Shown here: positions 41,869 through 51,129 of the stretch, in pieces
Position numbering within the stretch: position 1 is the first letter of the stretch
Layout of the letters: the number at the start of each line of letters is the position of its first letter
Assembly: GCF_014287795.1 (NCBI RefSeq)
Contig: NZ_JACOON010000006.1
Location: forward strand, 186,001 to 250,000
DNA from: Christensenella tenuis
GTDB taxonomy: Bacteria; Bacillota; Clostridia; Christensenellales; Christensenellaceae
DNA: 64,000 nt
Direction: 5' to 3'
Made by a program: the position numbers and the translations under genes
Notes under the pieces: model-generated
The model's input: the letters and a program-made list of their open reading frames with translations, nothing else
Told to the model about the DNA's origin: nothing
Databases searched by the model: none

Positions 41869-42405
41869 TTATTCCAAAGCGTTCAGGAGCTGGTTCGCCT
41901 CTGCCTTGATCTGTGCAGACAGATGTGTCAGCAGGATAATTTTCAATACTTTTTTCAGCCGTTCCCCGGCCTGCGTGCCGCCCGGCATCTTTTCCCCCAC
42001 TACCCGGGCAATGATATCGTCGACCCCGGTTGCTTCGCGGATTGCGTCCCCCGGCACCTGCCGGAGCAGCTCGACAAAACAGGTGTAGATCAGCGTCGAT
42101 GCTCCCTTTCCGCACAGGGTTTCCACATAGCGGATCATCCGCGTCACCTGGTCTATCTGGAAGATGTCGTTCATCATATTAATCATCACGATGGTACAAA
42201 ACTGGTCGCAATCGTATTTTTTGTTCACAGGCGGCGGCACGAATTTCCGCTTGACCCAATTCTGGACCGTATGCGCCGATAATCCCGTCAGCTGCAGCAC
42301 CTGCGAAAGCACCAGCCCATTTGCCGCGAACAGTGAATTCAGGAAATCCTGTATGCCGTGATCAATATTCATTTCTACCGTAGTGCCCGGCAAAAAACGT
42401 ATCAT
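41869..42405 (-). CDS. DUF1836 family protein (MerR-like helix-turn-helix)
   Basis: 178 residues. 'LSAHTVQNWVKRKFVPPPVNKKY' is the MerR-like winged-helix signature of the DUF1836 family, which is common in clostridia and of unknown function; the C-terminal part is all-helical. It probably binds DNA or a regulatory RNA. The start at 42405 has AAAGGAGG 11 bases upstream, somewhat far; M12 at 42372 is an alternative without a good site. No operon partner is evident, though the NfeD and flotillin genes follow on the same strand after 270 bases. Confidence 0.8.
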   Translation of the reverse strand: MIRFLPGTTVEMNIDHGIQDFLNSLFAANGLVLSQVLQLTGLSAHTVQNWVKRKFVPPPVNKKYDCDQFCTIVMINMMNDIFQIDQVTRMIRYVETLCGKGASTLIYTCFVELLRQVPGDAIREATGVDDIIARVVGEKMPGGTQAGERLKKVLKIILLTHLSAQIKAEANQLLNALE

Positions 42406-42694
42406 TGGCTTTCAGTCCTCCTTTGCCTAAGTCTATCCCCAGGCTTCGCCCCGGCATAAGCGCTCTCTGCCGGGCTTCCCGCACCGGAACGACTCTCCCG
42501 GAATTTCGTCCGTTTTTTCCCATGCGGTCCGGCCTTTTTTTGCTCTGCATAGCGTATTTTGCCTTTTTATGCCCATATTATATCATGCAGTCATATGACT
42601 GTCAAATAATTTCGTGTGACTCCCAAACTATTTTTTATGCAAAAAAAGCCGCTTCCAAAAACCGGAGGCAGCCCTGTTTGCGCTTCGCCCGCCA

Positions 42695-43642
42695 CTACCG
42701 CTGCACCACATTCTGCGGTGTCCCGGCGAGCCACTTTCTTACGTTATCCGTCACAATCAGCGCCCTTTTATAAAGCGCCTCTTTTGTCGCAAAGCCCACG
42801 TGCGGAGCAAGAACCGTACGCGGCGCGTACAAAAGGGGTTCGTCTTCCGAAAGGGGAGGTTCCGCATCAAATACGTCGACCGCCGCCCCTCCGATGCGCC
42901 CCTCGCGCAGGGCCTGGGCCAGCGCCCGTCCGTCTACAAGCGGCCCGCGCGCCGTGTTGACGAGCACCGCCTCCCGTTTCATCAGCCCCAATTCCTTTTC
43001 CCCGATCATGCCGCGCGTTTGCCCGGTCAGCGGCACGTGCAGGGAAACAATATCGCATACGGAAAGCAATTCAGGCAGCCCTGTATAGCGTATGCCCGGA
43101 ACATCTTTTTCCGTGCGGCTGTATGCAAGCACCTCGCAGCCAAACGCCCCGGCGATCCGTGCTACCCGCAGGCCGATTTCCCCCGTGCCGACTACACCAA
43201 ACCGTTTCCCTTCGAGCTCACTGCCCACAAGGCCTTCCCTTGTTTTGCCCGCGCGTACCGCTTCGCCGCATTCCGCGAGCTTCCGCTCCAGCGAAATCAG
43301 CATGCCGAACACAAGGTCGGCAACCGCCGCCGTCGAATATCCTGCGCTGTTGCACACAGTGATCCCTTTGCTGCGGCACGCGTCAAGCGCAATATGGTCG
43401 ACGCCCGTAAACGCTATGCTGAGCAGCTTCAGGTTTTCGCATCCGTTAATCACCTCGGCCGAAAGCGGCTGGTTTGCAGCGGCAATTACATCTGCGTCCC
43501 GGCCCCTCCGGATCAGTTCTTCCGCATCTGCGGCACGCGTCCTATACAGCACAATTTCCGCGTCCTTTGGCAGCGCACGCGCCGCCATCTCCCGCAGGCT
43601 TTCCTCTTTTATGCCAAGCGGCTCGATTGCAACAAATTTCAT
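42695..43642 (-). CDS. D-isomer-specific 2-hydroxyacid dehydrogenase
   Basis: 315 residues. The catalytic trio is present: Arg in 'VNTARGPLVDG', Glu in 'DVFDAEPPL' and His in 'VLAPHVGFAT'. The NAD loop is 'GVVGTGEIGLRVA'. It reduces a 2-keto acid or oxidises a D-2-hydroxy acid; the substrate (glycerate, lactate, phosphoglycerate or other) cannot be fixed, but the lack of an ACT domain argues against the regulated serine-pathway enzyme. The ATG at 43642 follows GGGAGG; the longer in-frame start has none. It is monocistronic. Confidence 0.88.
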   Translation of the reverse strand: MKFVAIEPLGIKEESLREMAARALPKDAEIVLYRTRAADAEELIRRGRDADVIAAANQPLSAEVINGCENLKLLSIAFTGVDHIALDACRSKGITVCNSAGYSTAAVADLVFGMLISLERKLAECGEAVRAGKTREGLVGSELEGKRFGVVGTGEIGLRVARIAGAFGCEVLAYSRTEKDVPGIRYTGLPELLSVCDIVSLHVPLTGQTRGMIGEKELGLMKREAVLVNTARGPLVDGRALAQALREGRIGGAAVDVFDAEPPLSEDEPLLYAPRTVLAPHVGFATKEALYKRALIVTDNVRKWLAGTPQNVVQR

Positions 43643-43777
43643 ACCGGTTCCTCCCAGCTCGATTCTTTCCTCCATCATACCATATTGCCGGGGTTTGCAA
43701 CAAAAATTTAAGGTTGCGGGCCTATGGGCGTGGATGATATGATAAAATTATAAAATATATGTTTGGAAGGGACCAAA

Positions 43778-44185
43778 ATGAAAGAAGTAAAATGTGCCTG
43801 CAAAGGCACTTTTCTGGACAAATTTATCCAGCCGGCCATCCTCACCGCGCTGATGGACGGCCCGCTGCACGGCTTTTCAATTTTAAAAAAACTGAACGCC
43901 GACGGCCTTCTGTCCGGCGATCCCGACCCGACCGGCTTATACCGCACGCTTAAGAAAATGGAAGCCGCGGGCCTGCTTTCTTCGGATTGGGAAATGGGTG
44001 AAAACCGCAAGCCCCGCCGCATTTACGAGATTACCGGGGATGGCAGGGACTGCCTTGGAACCTGGCGGGCAACCCTGCGTGCCTACCAGCAGGACATCGC
44101 TTCCCTGATCGGCAAAATCAATGAAAAAATTCCTTCGGATGCGCCCTGCGGATGTTGCTGTTCCAAAGGGGAACAGCCGGTTTGA
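43778..44185 (+). CDS. PadR-family transcriptional regulator, cysteine-rich ends
   Basis: 135 residues. The PadR winged helix is clear: 'ILTALMDGPLHGFSILKKL', then 'GLYRTLKKMEAAGLLSS' and 'KPRRIYEITGDGRDCL'. Unusual features are Cys pairs at the N-terminus ('CACKG') and C-terminus ('CGCCCSK'), which could bind a metal or cluster and make the protein a metal or redox sensor. The ATG at 43778 has GGAAGGG upstream. It is monocistronic with a strong terminator; its target could be the divergent 2-hydroxyacid dehydrogenase gene 135 bases away. Confidence 0.85.
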   Translation: MKEVKCACKGTFLDKFIQPAILTALMDGPLHGFSILKKLNADGLLSGDPDPTGLYRTLKKMEAAGLLSSDWEMGENRKPRRIYEITGDGRDCLGTWRATLRAYQQDIASLIGKINEKIPSDAPCGCCCSKGEQPV

Positions 44186-44216
44186 GCGCATAAAACCAAA
44201 AAGTATGCGGTTTGAA

Positions 44217-44248
44217 ACGGCACAGCAGTTTTTGCTGTGCCGTTTTTT
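44217..44248 (+). terminator. Terminator of the PadR gene
   Basis: ACGGCACAGC, 7-base loop, GCTGTGCCGT, then TTTTTT. From here to 44500 there are only short frames without ribosome binding sites and nothing recognisable. Confidence 0.9.
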
Positions 44249-44502
44249 CATGCGCCCTGACCGCCCCCGGAAGACCCGGCGGCAGTGCGGATATAAGCGG
44301 GCTGGCGCAGCATCAGGGGAAATGGAGTTTATTTGCGCCATGGCGGCTTTGCCACATAGATTGTGCGAATCTTCCTTTTCCACCGCAAAAACCACAAGCT
44401 GTTTTTTCCCGCGCTTTTCATACCAAAAGCAAACGGGCCCACCAAGGCAAGGAACGTTTCCCCCGGTATGTCCGAAGGATTTTCTCTTCTCATCTGCATA
44501 GT

Positions 44503-44543
44503 AAAAGACCAGTGCCGTCCGTTTTTTGCCACTGGTCTTTTTC
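44503..44543. terminator. Bidirectional terminator after the aldo/keto reductase gene
   Basis: AAAGACCAGTG (44504-44514) and its complement CACTGGTCTTT (44530-44540) with a 15-base loop; T-runs on both sides. Confidence 0.75.
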
Positions 44544-44615
44544 ACGTTTACCGGCCGCCTGTCCGCCAGCCGTTTTGTTTTTTATCATTCCGCGCGCTTC
44601 TTATGCGCCGGGCCC

Positions 44616-45467
44616 TTACAGCGGAAAATTATCCGGATCGTTCGTCGTCCCGTCTGGATCAACCATCGCGTCTATGACCGCCATGTCGTCCGCCGCGAGT
44701 TCAAAATCGAATACTTGGGCGTTATCTGCGATTCTCGACGGCGTGACAGATTTGGGCAGCGGCAGTACGCCGTTTTGCAGCACCCAACGGATGCAAATCT
44801 GCGCCACGGATTTACCATACTTCTCCGCGATGCCCTTCAATGTTTCGTTGCCGAGCATTTTTCCCGTGCCAAGCGGGCTGTATGCCTCAATCAACATGCC
44901 TTCCTTTTGTGAATAGTCTGCGGCCTCTTTTTGCATCAGGCCCGGATGGTATTCAATCTGGTTCACCATCGGCATGATTTCCGCCGTTTTTTTCAATTCC
45001 TCTACATGGTGCGGCAGAAAGTTGCTGACGCCGATCGCGCGGATGCGGCCTTCCTTGTACAGCTCCTCAAAAGCTTTCCAAGTCTCCGCATTTTTTTTCT
45101 GCCAGTCGTTTTTGAACTTTGCCGGAACGGGCCAGTGGATCAGGTATAAATCCAGGTATTCGAGCTCAAGGTCTTTCAGCGTTTTATCGAACGCGCGCAG
45201 CGTACTTTCATATCCATGCTCGTCGTTCCAAAGCTTGCTGGTTACGAACAGTTCGCCCCGCTTTACGCCGGAATTCGCGATCGCTTTCCCCACGCTCTCT
45301 TCATTTCCGTAAATCGCCGCCGCATCGATGTGGCGGTATCCGTCCGCAAGGGCCGCCTCAACGGCTTTTACCGCCGTTTCGCCGTCGGGCGTCTGCCATG
45401 TGCCAAACCCTATGCACGGAATCTGAACTCCGTTTGAAAGGGTAAACGTATCTGCTAAACTTTTCAT
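44616..45467 (-). CDS. Aldo/keto reductase (AKR5-like)
   Basis: 283 residues. The catalytic tetrad is complete: Asp and Tyr in 'HIDAAAIYGNEE', Lys in 'FVTSKLWND' and His in 'LYLIHWPVP'. 'IGFGTWQTP' and 'AIGVSNFLPHHVE' are standard signatures; the phosphate-binding 'PKSVTPSRI' predicts NADPH use. It is close to the 2,5-diketogluconate and methylglyoxal reductase group; the natural substrate is unknown. It starts behind AAGGAGG. It is divergent from the MFS gene with overlapping promoters, so the two may be co-regulated. Confidence 0.92.
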   Translation of the reverse strand: MKSLADTFTLSNGVQIPCIGFGTWQTPDGETAVKAVEAALADGYRHIDAAAIYGNEESVGKAIANSGVKRGELFVTSKLWNDEHGYESTLRAFDKTLKDLELEYLDLYLIHWPVPAKFKNDWQKKNAETWKAFEELYKEGRIRAIGVSNFLPHHVEELKKTAEIMPMVNQIEYHPGLMQKEAADYSQKEGMLIEAYSPLGTGKMLGNETLKGIAEKYGKSVAQICIRWVLQNGVLPLPKSVTPSRIADNAQVFDFELAADDMAVIDAMVDPDGTTNDPDNFPL

Positions 45468-45522
45468 TTGAATCCCTCCTTTTATGTACGGTCATTCGGA
45501 TAATAAATGCCCGGTTGTTTTA

Positions 45523-45580
45523 ATCATAAACGTTTTTCCAAAAGAAATCAATGACAATCATAGCAGGCAGCATGTATAAT
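45523..45580. promoter_or_regulatory. Overlapping divergent promoters of the AKR and MFS genes
   Basis: Leftward: TTGATT (45551-45546), N17, TATGAT (45528-45523). Rightward: ATGACA (45551-45556), N18, TATAAT (45575-45580). The two -35 boxes share a base, so the promoters probably compete. Confidence 0.65.
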
Positions 45581-45621
45581 AACAAAGGAACTTATTTCAG
45601 GAAATACGGGAGTATTACTTT

Positions 45622-46827
45622 ATGCAAAAGCAGAAAACAACGCAGTTTTATATCATCGTTCTTCTGGCTACTTTTATTTGTTATGCGCTGTATGTCGTGC
45701 TGTTTGGCACGCTTTCCACTACCATGATGGATTTTTACAGCATCGGCACCAGCGCCCAGGGCGTATTCACCATGGTTGGCAGCATTGGCGGAATTGCGGC
45801 GGCGCTTTTCTGCGCGCTGCTTGGCGAACGGTTTTTCAAGCCGCGCGTCGTTGCATTCGGCGTGTTGATCCTCGGCGCGGCAACCATGCTCGTCGGGTTT
45901 GCGCCTCCTTATCTTATCGTGTGCGCGGGCGCGCTGCTGGCCGGCATCGGCTATACGGTAATCGATGTGATGGGCCAGGCGACCATTACGGAATACTTCC
46001 CGCAAAAAAACAAAACCCTGCTGCCCATGGTGCAAATTTTCTTCGGCGCGGGAACGATGGCGGGCCCCATTATGATGGCCGCCATGCTCGTCCCGGGGGA
46101 CTCGCGCAGTTTTGTGAATCCGTTCCTGTTTGTGGGAATCCTTTCTCTTGCCGTAACGCTTGTTTACGTGCTTTCCCTGAAAAAAACAGCGCCCGAACTT
46201 TCCAAAGTGGACCTGACCGCCATTGCGCAAAACGCAAAAGAAAATCCGGCGGAAATCTTTAAATCCCCAAAATCATGGGTGATTCTTTTGGGCTGCGGCC
46301 TGTTTTCCTGTTTCACTACGACTATGGCGGCATGGTATCCGGCGTTTTTCTCCACCGTCCGCGGATTCTCCGTAGACAGCGCGGCGCTTATGCTCACGCT
46401 TTATTATGTGGGGACGCTTGCCATGCGGCTTTTGGGGCCCCTTATCTTCCGCAAAATCCAGCCGCAGCGCGTGTATGTCTTATTCAGCATCATCAGCATC
46501 GCGTGCATGTTCGGCGCGGTTAACGTCGCATCCCAGCCGGCCGCCATGGTGCTCACCACCCTCGGGGGCGCGTTCTGCGCGCTCAATGTGGTAAGCGTTG
46601 TGATGATTTCCACCGCGCTTTTCCCTACGCGCAAAGCATCTGCAACTTCCCTTGCCGTATTCGCCTACAATATCGGCGGTATGACAGCGCCTGTGCTCGT
46701 GGGTGCAATCGCCGAAACGTCCGGCCTGCTGCTGCCGCTGAACGGCCTGATTGCCATTTTTGCCGCAAGCGTCGTGGTTATGGGTATCCTGTGCGTCCGG
46801 TGCAGGAAAGAGCTTGCGAATGCATGA
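45622..46827 (+). CDS. Major facilitator superfamily transporter
   Basis: 401 residues with twelve predicted membrane helices in two halves separated by a polar loop (~185-215). The loop after TM2 is 'LLGERFFKPR', a weakened version of the MFS motif. It looks like the sugar:H+ or drug:H+ group (FucP/YfkF-like); the substrate is not identifiable. The start has GGGAG 8 bases upstream. It is monocistronic with a strong terminator at 46867 and divergent from the aldo/keto reductase. Confidence 0.88.
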   Translation: MQKQKTTQFYIIVLLATFICYALYVVLFGTLSTTMMDFYSIGTSAQGVFTMVGSIGGIAAALFCALLGERFFKPRVVAFGVLILGAATMLVGFAPPYLIVCAGALLAGIGYTVIDVMGQATITEYFPQKNKTLLPMVQIFFGAGTMAGPIMMAAMLVPGDSRSFVNPFLFVGILSLAVTLVYVLSLKKTAPELSKVDLTAIAQNAKENPAEIFKSPKSWVILLGCGLFSCFTTTMAAWYPAFFSTVRGFSVDSAALMLTLYYVGTLAMRLLGPLIFRKIQPQRVYVLFSIISIACMFGAVNVASQPAAMVLTTLGGAFCALNVVSVVMISTALFPTRKASATSLAVFAYNIGGMTAPVLVGAIAETSGLLLPLNGLIAIFAASVVVMGILCVRCRKELANA

Positions 46828-46866
46828 GGCGAAATAGATTCGCAGAGTATTGTCTTAAACGGCAAA

Positions 46867-46896
46867 CACGAAAGGCAAATGCCTTTCGTGTTTTTT
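46867..46896 (+). terminator. Terminator of the MFS gene
   Basis: CACGAAAGGC, 4-base loop, GCCTTTCGTG, then TTTTTT. Confidence 0.92.
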
Positions 46897-46992
46897 GATA
46901 CTTATTTTTTGCTTCGGATATTTCATATTCCCCGCCGGTTAAAGCCATAGGGAGGACGGCAGGGCCTGTGTCATAATCCAAAATATACTTTT

Positions 46993-48162
46993 TTATTCGC
47001 TGAACACATATTCCGGCTGATTCATCGGCATGGGCTCGGGTCTTTCAAATGTGCTTTCCATTTCATGATATGTCCCGCTTTCAGCCGCGTCGTGAATCCC
47101 TTGCATGATTTCAAGCGCGTGCAGGGCCATGTTCCCGTTCGCCCTGTGCTGCCTCCCTGACTCAATGGCGGCGCACATATCCGCAAGCCCAAGGATACGG
47201 CTGTTTTCGTTATAGCCGAACGCGGCAGGGATCTCCCGCCATGCGGTCGCTTCCTTCCTCGGCAGTGTGCTTGGGAAGTCATTCCAGTCGGCTTCGTCGC
47301 TCCGTCTGAGAAGGATCGGCCCCTCGAAAAGATTCGGACCTGCGAGCGGATCGGCATCCGGAAGTGTAAGTGTTCCTTCCGTTCCATATAGCTCAAGCCG
47401 TGGGAGGTGGGAATCCCAGATATCGAAACTCGTGATGATCGTCGCAATCGCCCCGATATCAAATTCTACCGTTCCGGCGATGTGCGTAGGCACTTCGACA
47501 GCAACGATCTCGCCAAAGCACGGCTCGCTTGTGATGCGCCTCTGCTCAAATGTCTTTTGTACAGAGCCGCAGACCCGCCTCGCAGGTCCCAGCAGTGAAA
47601 GTAATGCCGTTACATAGTACGGGCCCATATCAAACATAGGGCCGGCCCCGGTCTTGTAATAAAACTGCGGGCCGGGATGCCATATTTCATGGCCATGGCA
47701 GGTCATAAACGCCGTTGCCGCAATCGGTTTTCCGATCCATCCTTCGTCTATCAGCTTGCGGCAGGTTTGCAATCTCCCGCCCAGAAAGGTATCCGGCGCC
47801 GCGCCAACCCGCAGACCCTTTTCCTTTGCCAGCGCAATAATCTCTTGTCCTTCCTGGGTTGTAATGGCAAGTGATTTTTCCGTATAAACATGCTTTCCGG
47901 CTTCAAGGGCCATCATATTGACCGGGTAATGCGCATTCGGGTTGGTAAGATTGAGTATGACCTCGATCTCGCCATCCGCCATAATATCCGACACAGTATC
48001 ATATACTTTCCCGATTCCATATTTCTCAGCCTGCGCTTCGGCCCTTTCCCGGATCTGGTCGCAGACAGCGACGATCTCAAGCACGTCGTACTTTTTGCCG
48101 TTTGTTAAATAAATGTCACTGATATTGCCGCAGCCGACAACACCAACCTTTACCTTTTTCAT
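46993..48162 (-). CDS. Gfo/Idh/MocA-family oxidoreductase (ThuB-like)
   Basis: 389 residues. The NAD(P) loop is 'VGVVGCGNISDIY', 'YTEKSLA' holds the conserved Glu-Lys pair, and 'GPMFDMGPYYVTALL' with the Asp/His region is the substrate side. Family members oxidise or reduce sugars and glycosides, often at C3. The adjacent ThuA-like gene (17 bases upstream in the transcript) points to the ThuA/ThuB pair that turns disaccharides into 3-keto derivatives in rhizobia. It is the last gene of the second sugar ABC operon. The role is inferred from this pairing. Confidence 0.88.
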   Translation of the reverse strand: MKKVKVGVVGCGNISDIYLTNGKKYDVLEIVAVCDQIRERAEAQAEKYGIGKVYDTVSDIMADGEIEVILNLTNPNAHYPVNMMALEAGKHVYTEKSLAITTQEGQEIIALAKEKGLRVGAAPDTFLGGRLQTCRKLIDEGWIGKPIAATAFMTCHGHEIWHPGPQFYYKTGAGPMFDMGPYYVTALLSLLGPARRVCGSVQKTFEQRRITSEPCFGEIVAVEVPTHIAGTVEFDIGAIATIITSFDIWDSHLPRLELYGTEGTLTLPDADPLAGPNLFEGPILLRRSDEADWNDFPSTLPRKEATAWREIPAAFGYNENSRILGLADMCAAIESGRQHRANGNMALHALEIMQGIHDAAESGTYHEMESTFERPEPMPMNQPEYVFSE

Positions 48163-48179
48163 TTCTCTTTACCTCGTTA

Positions 48180-48938
48180 CTATTTTGCCGTCCAAAGCAG
48201 CGCGCGCCTTGTCACTTCCAGATTCGGTTTTTCCATGAAGTGGCTGATGGAATGTCCGCAGGAATTATAGAAGACCCTTCCCTGTCCAAAGTATTTCGTC
48301 CACATAACCGGCATATCGAAAACCCCGTTTGTAATATGCGGCCCAACCGCTTCCATGGAATCGTTGAACTCATTCTCGTCGAAATTCCATACGCCGTAGG
48401 TTGAATCAGGATCAATGGACGTATCCCCAATATTTGTGTAAGCTCCTTTCCCAACCGGCATCCGCGTTGTCGCAAGGACATGTACCGCCGGATCGACAAG
48501 CAGGTAATAATGCTCGGAAACCGTTTCAAAATCTTCCAACCCTTGTGTGATCGGATGGGTCTTGTCTACATAGTGCACCTGGAACCGCACATGCTGCCCA
48601 TTGGGGTGGGCTACCCACTGGCCGCCCGTCATAAGCTGCCAGTCCATGCAGTCATGGAAGGAGTCGCACATCCCGCCGTGGCATCCGGCAATTCCCACAC
48701 CGCTTGCTACGGCCTTGATAACCGGGCCGTGCTGCTGCGGCGTGATCTCGCCATGGCTCCAGCACGGAACAATAATGTTAAGGCCCATCAGTTTCTCTTC
48801 ATCTTCGAAGGCGGAAAGCGTATCCGCCATCTCTACGTCAAAATTTTCCGATTCAAGAATGTCTTTATATGCGTGCGCAACCTGTTCCGGATCATGACCG
48901 TCCCAGCCGCCCCACACGATCAGCGCTTTCTTTTTCAT
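48180..48938 (-). CDS. ThuA-like (trehalose utilization) domain protein
   Basis: 252 residues with the glutamine-amidotransferase-like fold of the ThuA family: 'KKALIVWGGWDGHDPEQVA' start, 'GVGIAGCHGGMCDSF' at the nucleophile-elbow position and 'GQGRVFYNSCGHS' near the end. ThuA domains occur beside Gfo/Idh/MocA dehydrogenases and take part in 3-keto sugar metabolism; the exact reaction is debated. It lies between the binding-protein gene (98 bases) and the dehydrogenase. No signal peptide, so it acts in the cytoplasm on the imported glycoside. Confidence 0.88.
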   Translation of the reverse strand: MKKKALIVWGGWDGHDPEQVAHAYKDILESENFDVEMADTLSAFEDEEKLMGLNIIVPCWSHGEITPQQHGPVIKAVASGVGIAGCHGGMCDSFHDCMDWQLMTGGQWVAHPNGQHVRFQVHYVDKTHPITQGLEDFETVSEHYYLLVDPAVHVLATTRMPVGKGAYTNIGDTSIDPDSTYGVWNFDENEFNDSMEAVGPHITNGVFDMPVMWTKYFGQGRVFYNSCGHSISHFMEKPNLEVTRRALLWTAK

Positions 48939-49036
48939 GATTCATTTCTCCTATCTTTTCTTTTGAGCAAATTATTTATATGTCTTTTTGTCTTCGGTGT
49001 AATAAGCAACCAGGTCATTCTATTTTTACACTGAAG

Positions 49037-50032
49037 TTACTCTAAATAATTGTCTACATTGTCAATCGTCACCAGTTGGAAAGGAACGTATGTTTCCGAT
49101 TCTACTTCTTCTCCCTTTACCATCTTATATGCCATTTCTACCGCCATCGTCGCCTGGCCGTAAGCGTCCTGGAATACGGTAGCGTCAAGCCTCCCGTCCT
49201 TTACCGCCTGAAGCGCATCGGGAATCGCATCCACTCCTACGATAATCATGTTTTCCTTCATATTGTTGTTTTCCGCAGCCTTGAGCGCACCCATTACCAT
49301 TTCGTCGTTCTGTGAGAAAATAGCGTTGATTTGGTCTCCATAGGACTGAATCCAGTTTTCTGTAAGAGCCATCGCTTCTTCCCTCGACCAGTGCGCCGTA
49401 TCCTCCGCGAGCAACGTCATATCCGGATATTGTTCCAACACCGCATATGCCCCGTCGCTTCTCTTGATTTCAGCGGACTGCCCCGGATTTCCATGGATCA
49501 TGCAGATATTTCCCTTGCCGCCCAATTTCTCGGCGATAAATTCAATCGCGAGTTCCGAGGATTCTTCGTCTCTCGACCCGACAAATACATCCGGCGCGGC
49601 AGTTGTGACCGAGTTCACATTGATAATCGGGATCCCGGCTTCCTGTGCCTTTGTGACTGCGGGCGAGCTTGCATCCGCATCGCAGGGATCCATGATGATC
49701 GCGTCAACTCCCTGGGCGATAAACGATTCTACCTGTGAGATCTGTTTATTCGCATCCATATCCGGATCGTTGCAAATGACTTCAATGCCAAGTTCGGCAC
49801 ACTTGTCTTCAATTCCCTTCTGGATTTTTACCATAAATTCATTCGAATTCGTTATGGTTGTAAATCCAAAGACCAGCCCTTCCCCGTCTTCCGCAGCGGC
49901 AGTATCTTCCGCCCCGGTTGCCGCCGATGCGCTTTCGGTCGCCGTCTCCGGCTCCGCCGCAGGCGCGGCGCACGCCACGCATCCTACTACTGCAAATATA
50001 ACAGCCATTACCAATACTACTATTTTTTTCAT
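49037..50032 (-). CDS. Sugar ABC transporter substrate-binding lipoprotein (second system)
   Basis: 331 residues. The signal peptide has a Cys-containing end ('GCVAC', lipidated Cys ~18 or 21) and an acidic/Thr-Ala linker, then a type 1 periplasmic binding domain: 'GFTTITNSNEFMVKIQKGIED', 'IIMDPCDADA', 'SQNDEMVMGALKAAE' and 'VGVDAIPDALQAVKDG' are typical of ribose/autoinducer-2 like receptors. It serves the permease and ATPase upstream. The ligand is unknown, possibly a glycoside given the ThuA/Gfo pair. Confidence 0.92.
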   Translation of the reverse strand: MKKIVVLVMAVIFAVVGCVACAAPAAEPETATESASAATGAEDTAAAEDGEGLVFGFTTITNSNEFMVKIQKGIEDKCAELGIEVICNDPDMDANKQISQVESFIAQGVDAIIMDPCDADASSPAVTKAQEAGIPIINVNSVTTAAPDVFVGSRDEESSELAIEFIAEKLGGKGNICMIHGNPGQSAEIKRSDGAYAVLEQYPDMTLLAEDTAHWSREEAMALTENWIQSYGDQINAIFSQNDEMVMGALKAAENNNMKENMIIVGVDAIPDALQAVKDGRLDATVFQDAYGQATMAVEMAYKMVKGEEVESETYVPFQLVTIDNVDNYLE

Positions 50033-50101
50033 ATTACCCTCCGCTATTTTTTATCGTTTCGTTATCCTGGTTACTTGGATTGCTTATCATAAATGATTCC
50101 C

Positions 50102-51097
50102 TTACCTCTTTTGCTTTGTTTTTACATCCAGCAGAACCGCGCCGATGATAATCAGTCCCTTAATAATCTGCTGGTAGTACGACGATACGTTGAGCAGGTC
50201 CAGCCCATTGTTGATGAAGCCAATAATCAATGCGCCGATCAGTGTCCCGACTACTGTTCCAACCCCGCCGGAAAGGCTGGTTCCGCCTATAACCACGGCG
50301 GCAATCGCATCCAGCTCATATCCAACGCCAATGCTTGGCTGCCCAACTTCTATGCGCGCGGCCTGCATCACGCCGGCAAGCCCCGCAAGCCCGCTGCAAA
50401 TCACATATACAGACATCTTCACCCGGTCGACCTTAACGCCCGATGCGTAAGCCGCATCTTCGTTTCCGCCGATCGCATATACATACCGGCCGTATTTCGT
50501 CTTATTCAGAACAAACCACACGATCAGGAACACCGCCAGCATAATTAATATCATCACCGGGAACCCTATTTGCCCTTCGGCCCCGCCGATTTCCCCATTA
50601 CCAATCCAGTTAAAGGCCGGATCAAGGTTGGAGACCGGGCGGCCATCCGCAATGAGCAGCGCGCCGCCGCGGGCGATTGTCGTCACGCCCAGCGTTACGA
50701 TAAAGGAAGCGACATTTGCCTTTGCAACGATTACGCCGATAAAAAGCCCGAAGAGGACGCCGACGCCAATACCGACCAGAACCGGTACGACTATGGGATA
50801 TTCCCCCGGATGTGCAAACATCGCCGCGGATACGCCGGTAATCGCCACCACCGCACCCAGCGAAAGATCGATCCCGCCGGTCAGCACCACAAAAGTTGCC
50901 CCGATTGCCAAAATCGCGCTGATTGAGATTTGCCTGAATACGTTCAGGAAGTTCTTTACTTGCAAAAAGTTTGGCGTAGCAATGGATAAAACTACGATAA
51001 GAACGACAAGCGCGATCAATATTCCATATTTTGACAGCAAACTTTTTGCGTCATTTCTTTTTAACATATTGCTCTTGGCATCTAAATTCTGAAACAT
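50102..51097 (-). CDS. Sugar ABC transporter permease (second system, RbsC-type)
   Basis: 331 residues with nine to ten membrane segments; 'LTGGIDLSLGAVVAITGVSAA' and 'GGTSLSGGVGTVVGTLIGALI' are the family signatures. Its N-terminus carries ~20 polar residues more than most homologues. It starts behind AAAGGAT, 32 bases after the ATPase gene. It forms the channel of the second ribose-type importer in this window and is paralogous to the permease at 24243. Confidence 0.93.
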   Translation of the reverse strand: MFQNLDAKSNMLKRNDAKSLLSKYGILIALVVLIVVLSIATPNFLQVKNFLNVFRQISISAILAIGATFVVLTGGIDLSLGAVVAITGVSAAMFAHPGEYPIVVPVLVGIGVGVLFGLFIGVIVAKANVASFIVTLGVTTIARGGALLIADGRPVSNLDPAFNWIGNGEIGGAEGQIGFPVMILIMLAVFLIVWFVLNKTKYGRYVYAIGGNEDAAYASGVKVDRVKMSVYVICSGLAGLAGVMQAARIEVGQPSIGVGYELDAIAAVVIGGTSLSGGVGTVVGTLIGALIIGFINNGLDLLNVSSYYQQIIKGLIIIGAVLLDVKTKQKR

Positions 51098-51129
51098 TTT
51101 TTATCCTTTCGTCTTATTACAAGATATTT

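Noticed and set aside
43937..44545. 202-aa minus-strand frame between PadR and the aldo/keto reductase
   Set aside because: It overlaps the PadR gene and two terminator hairpins, and shows no domain or ribosome binding site.
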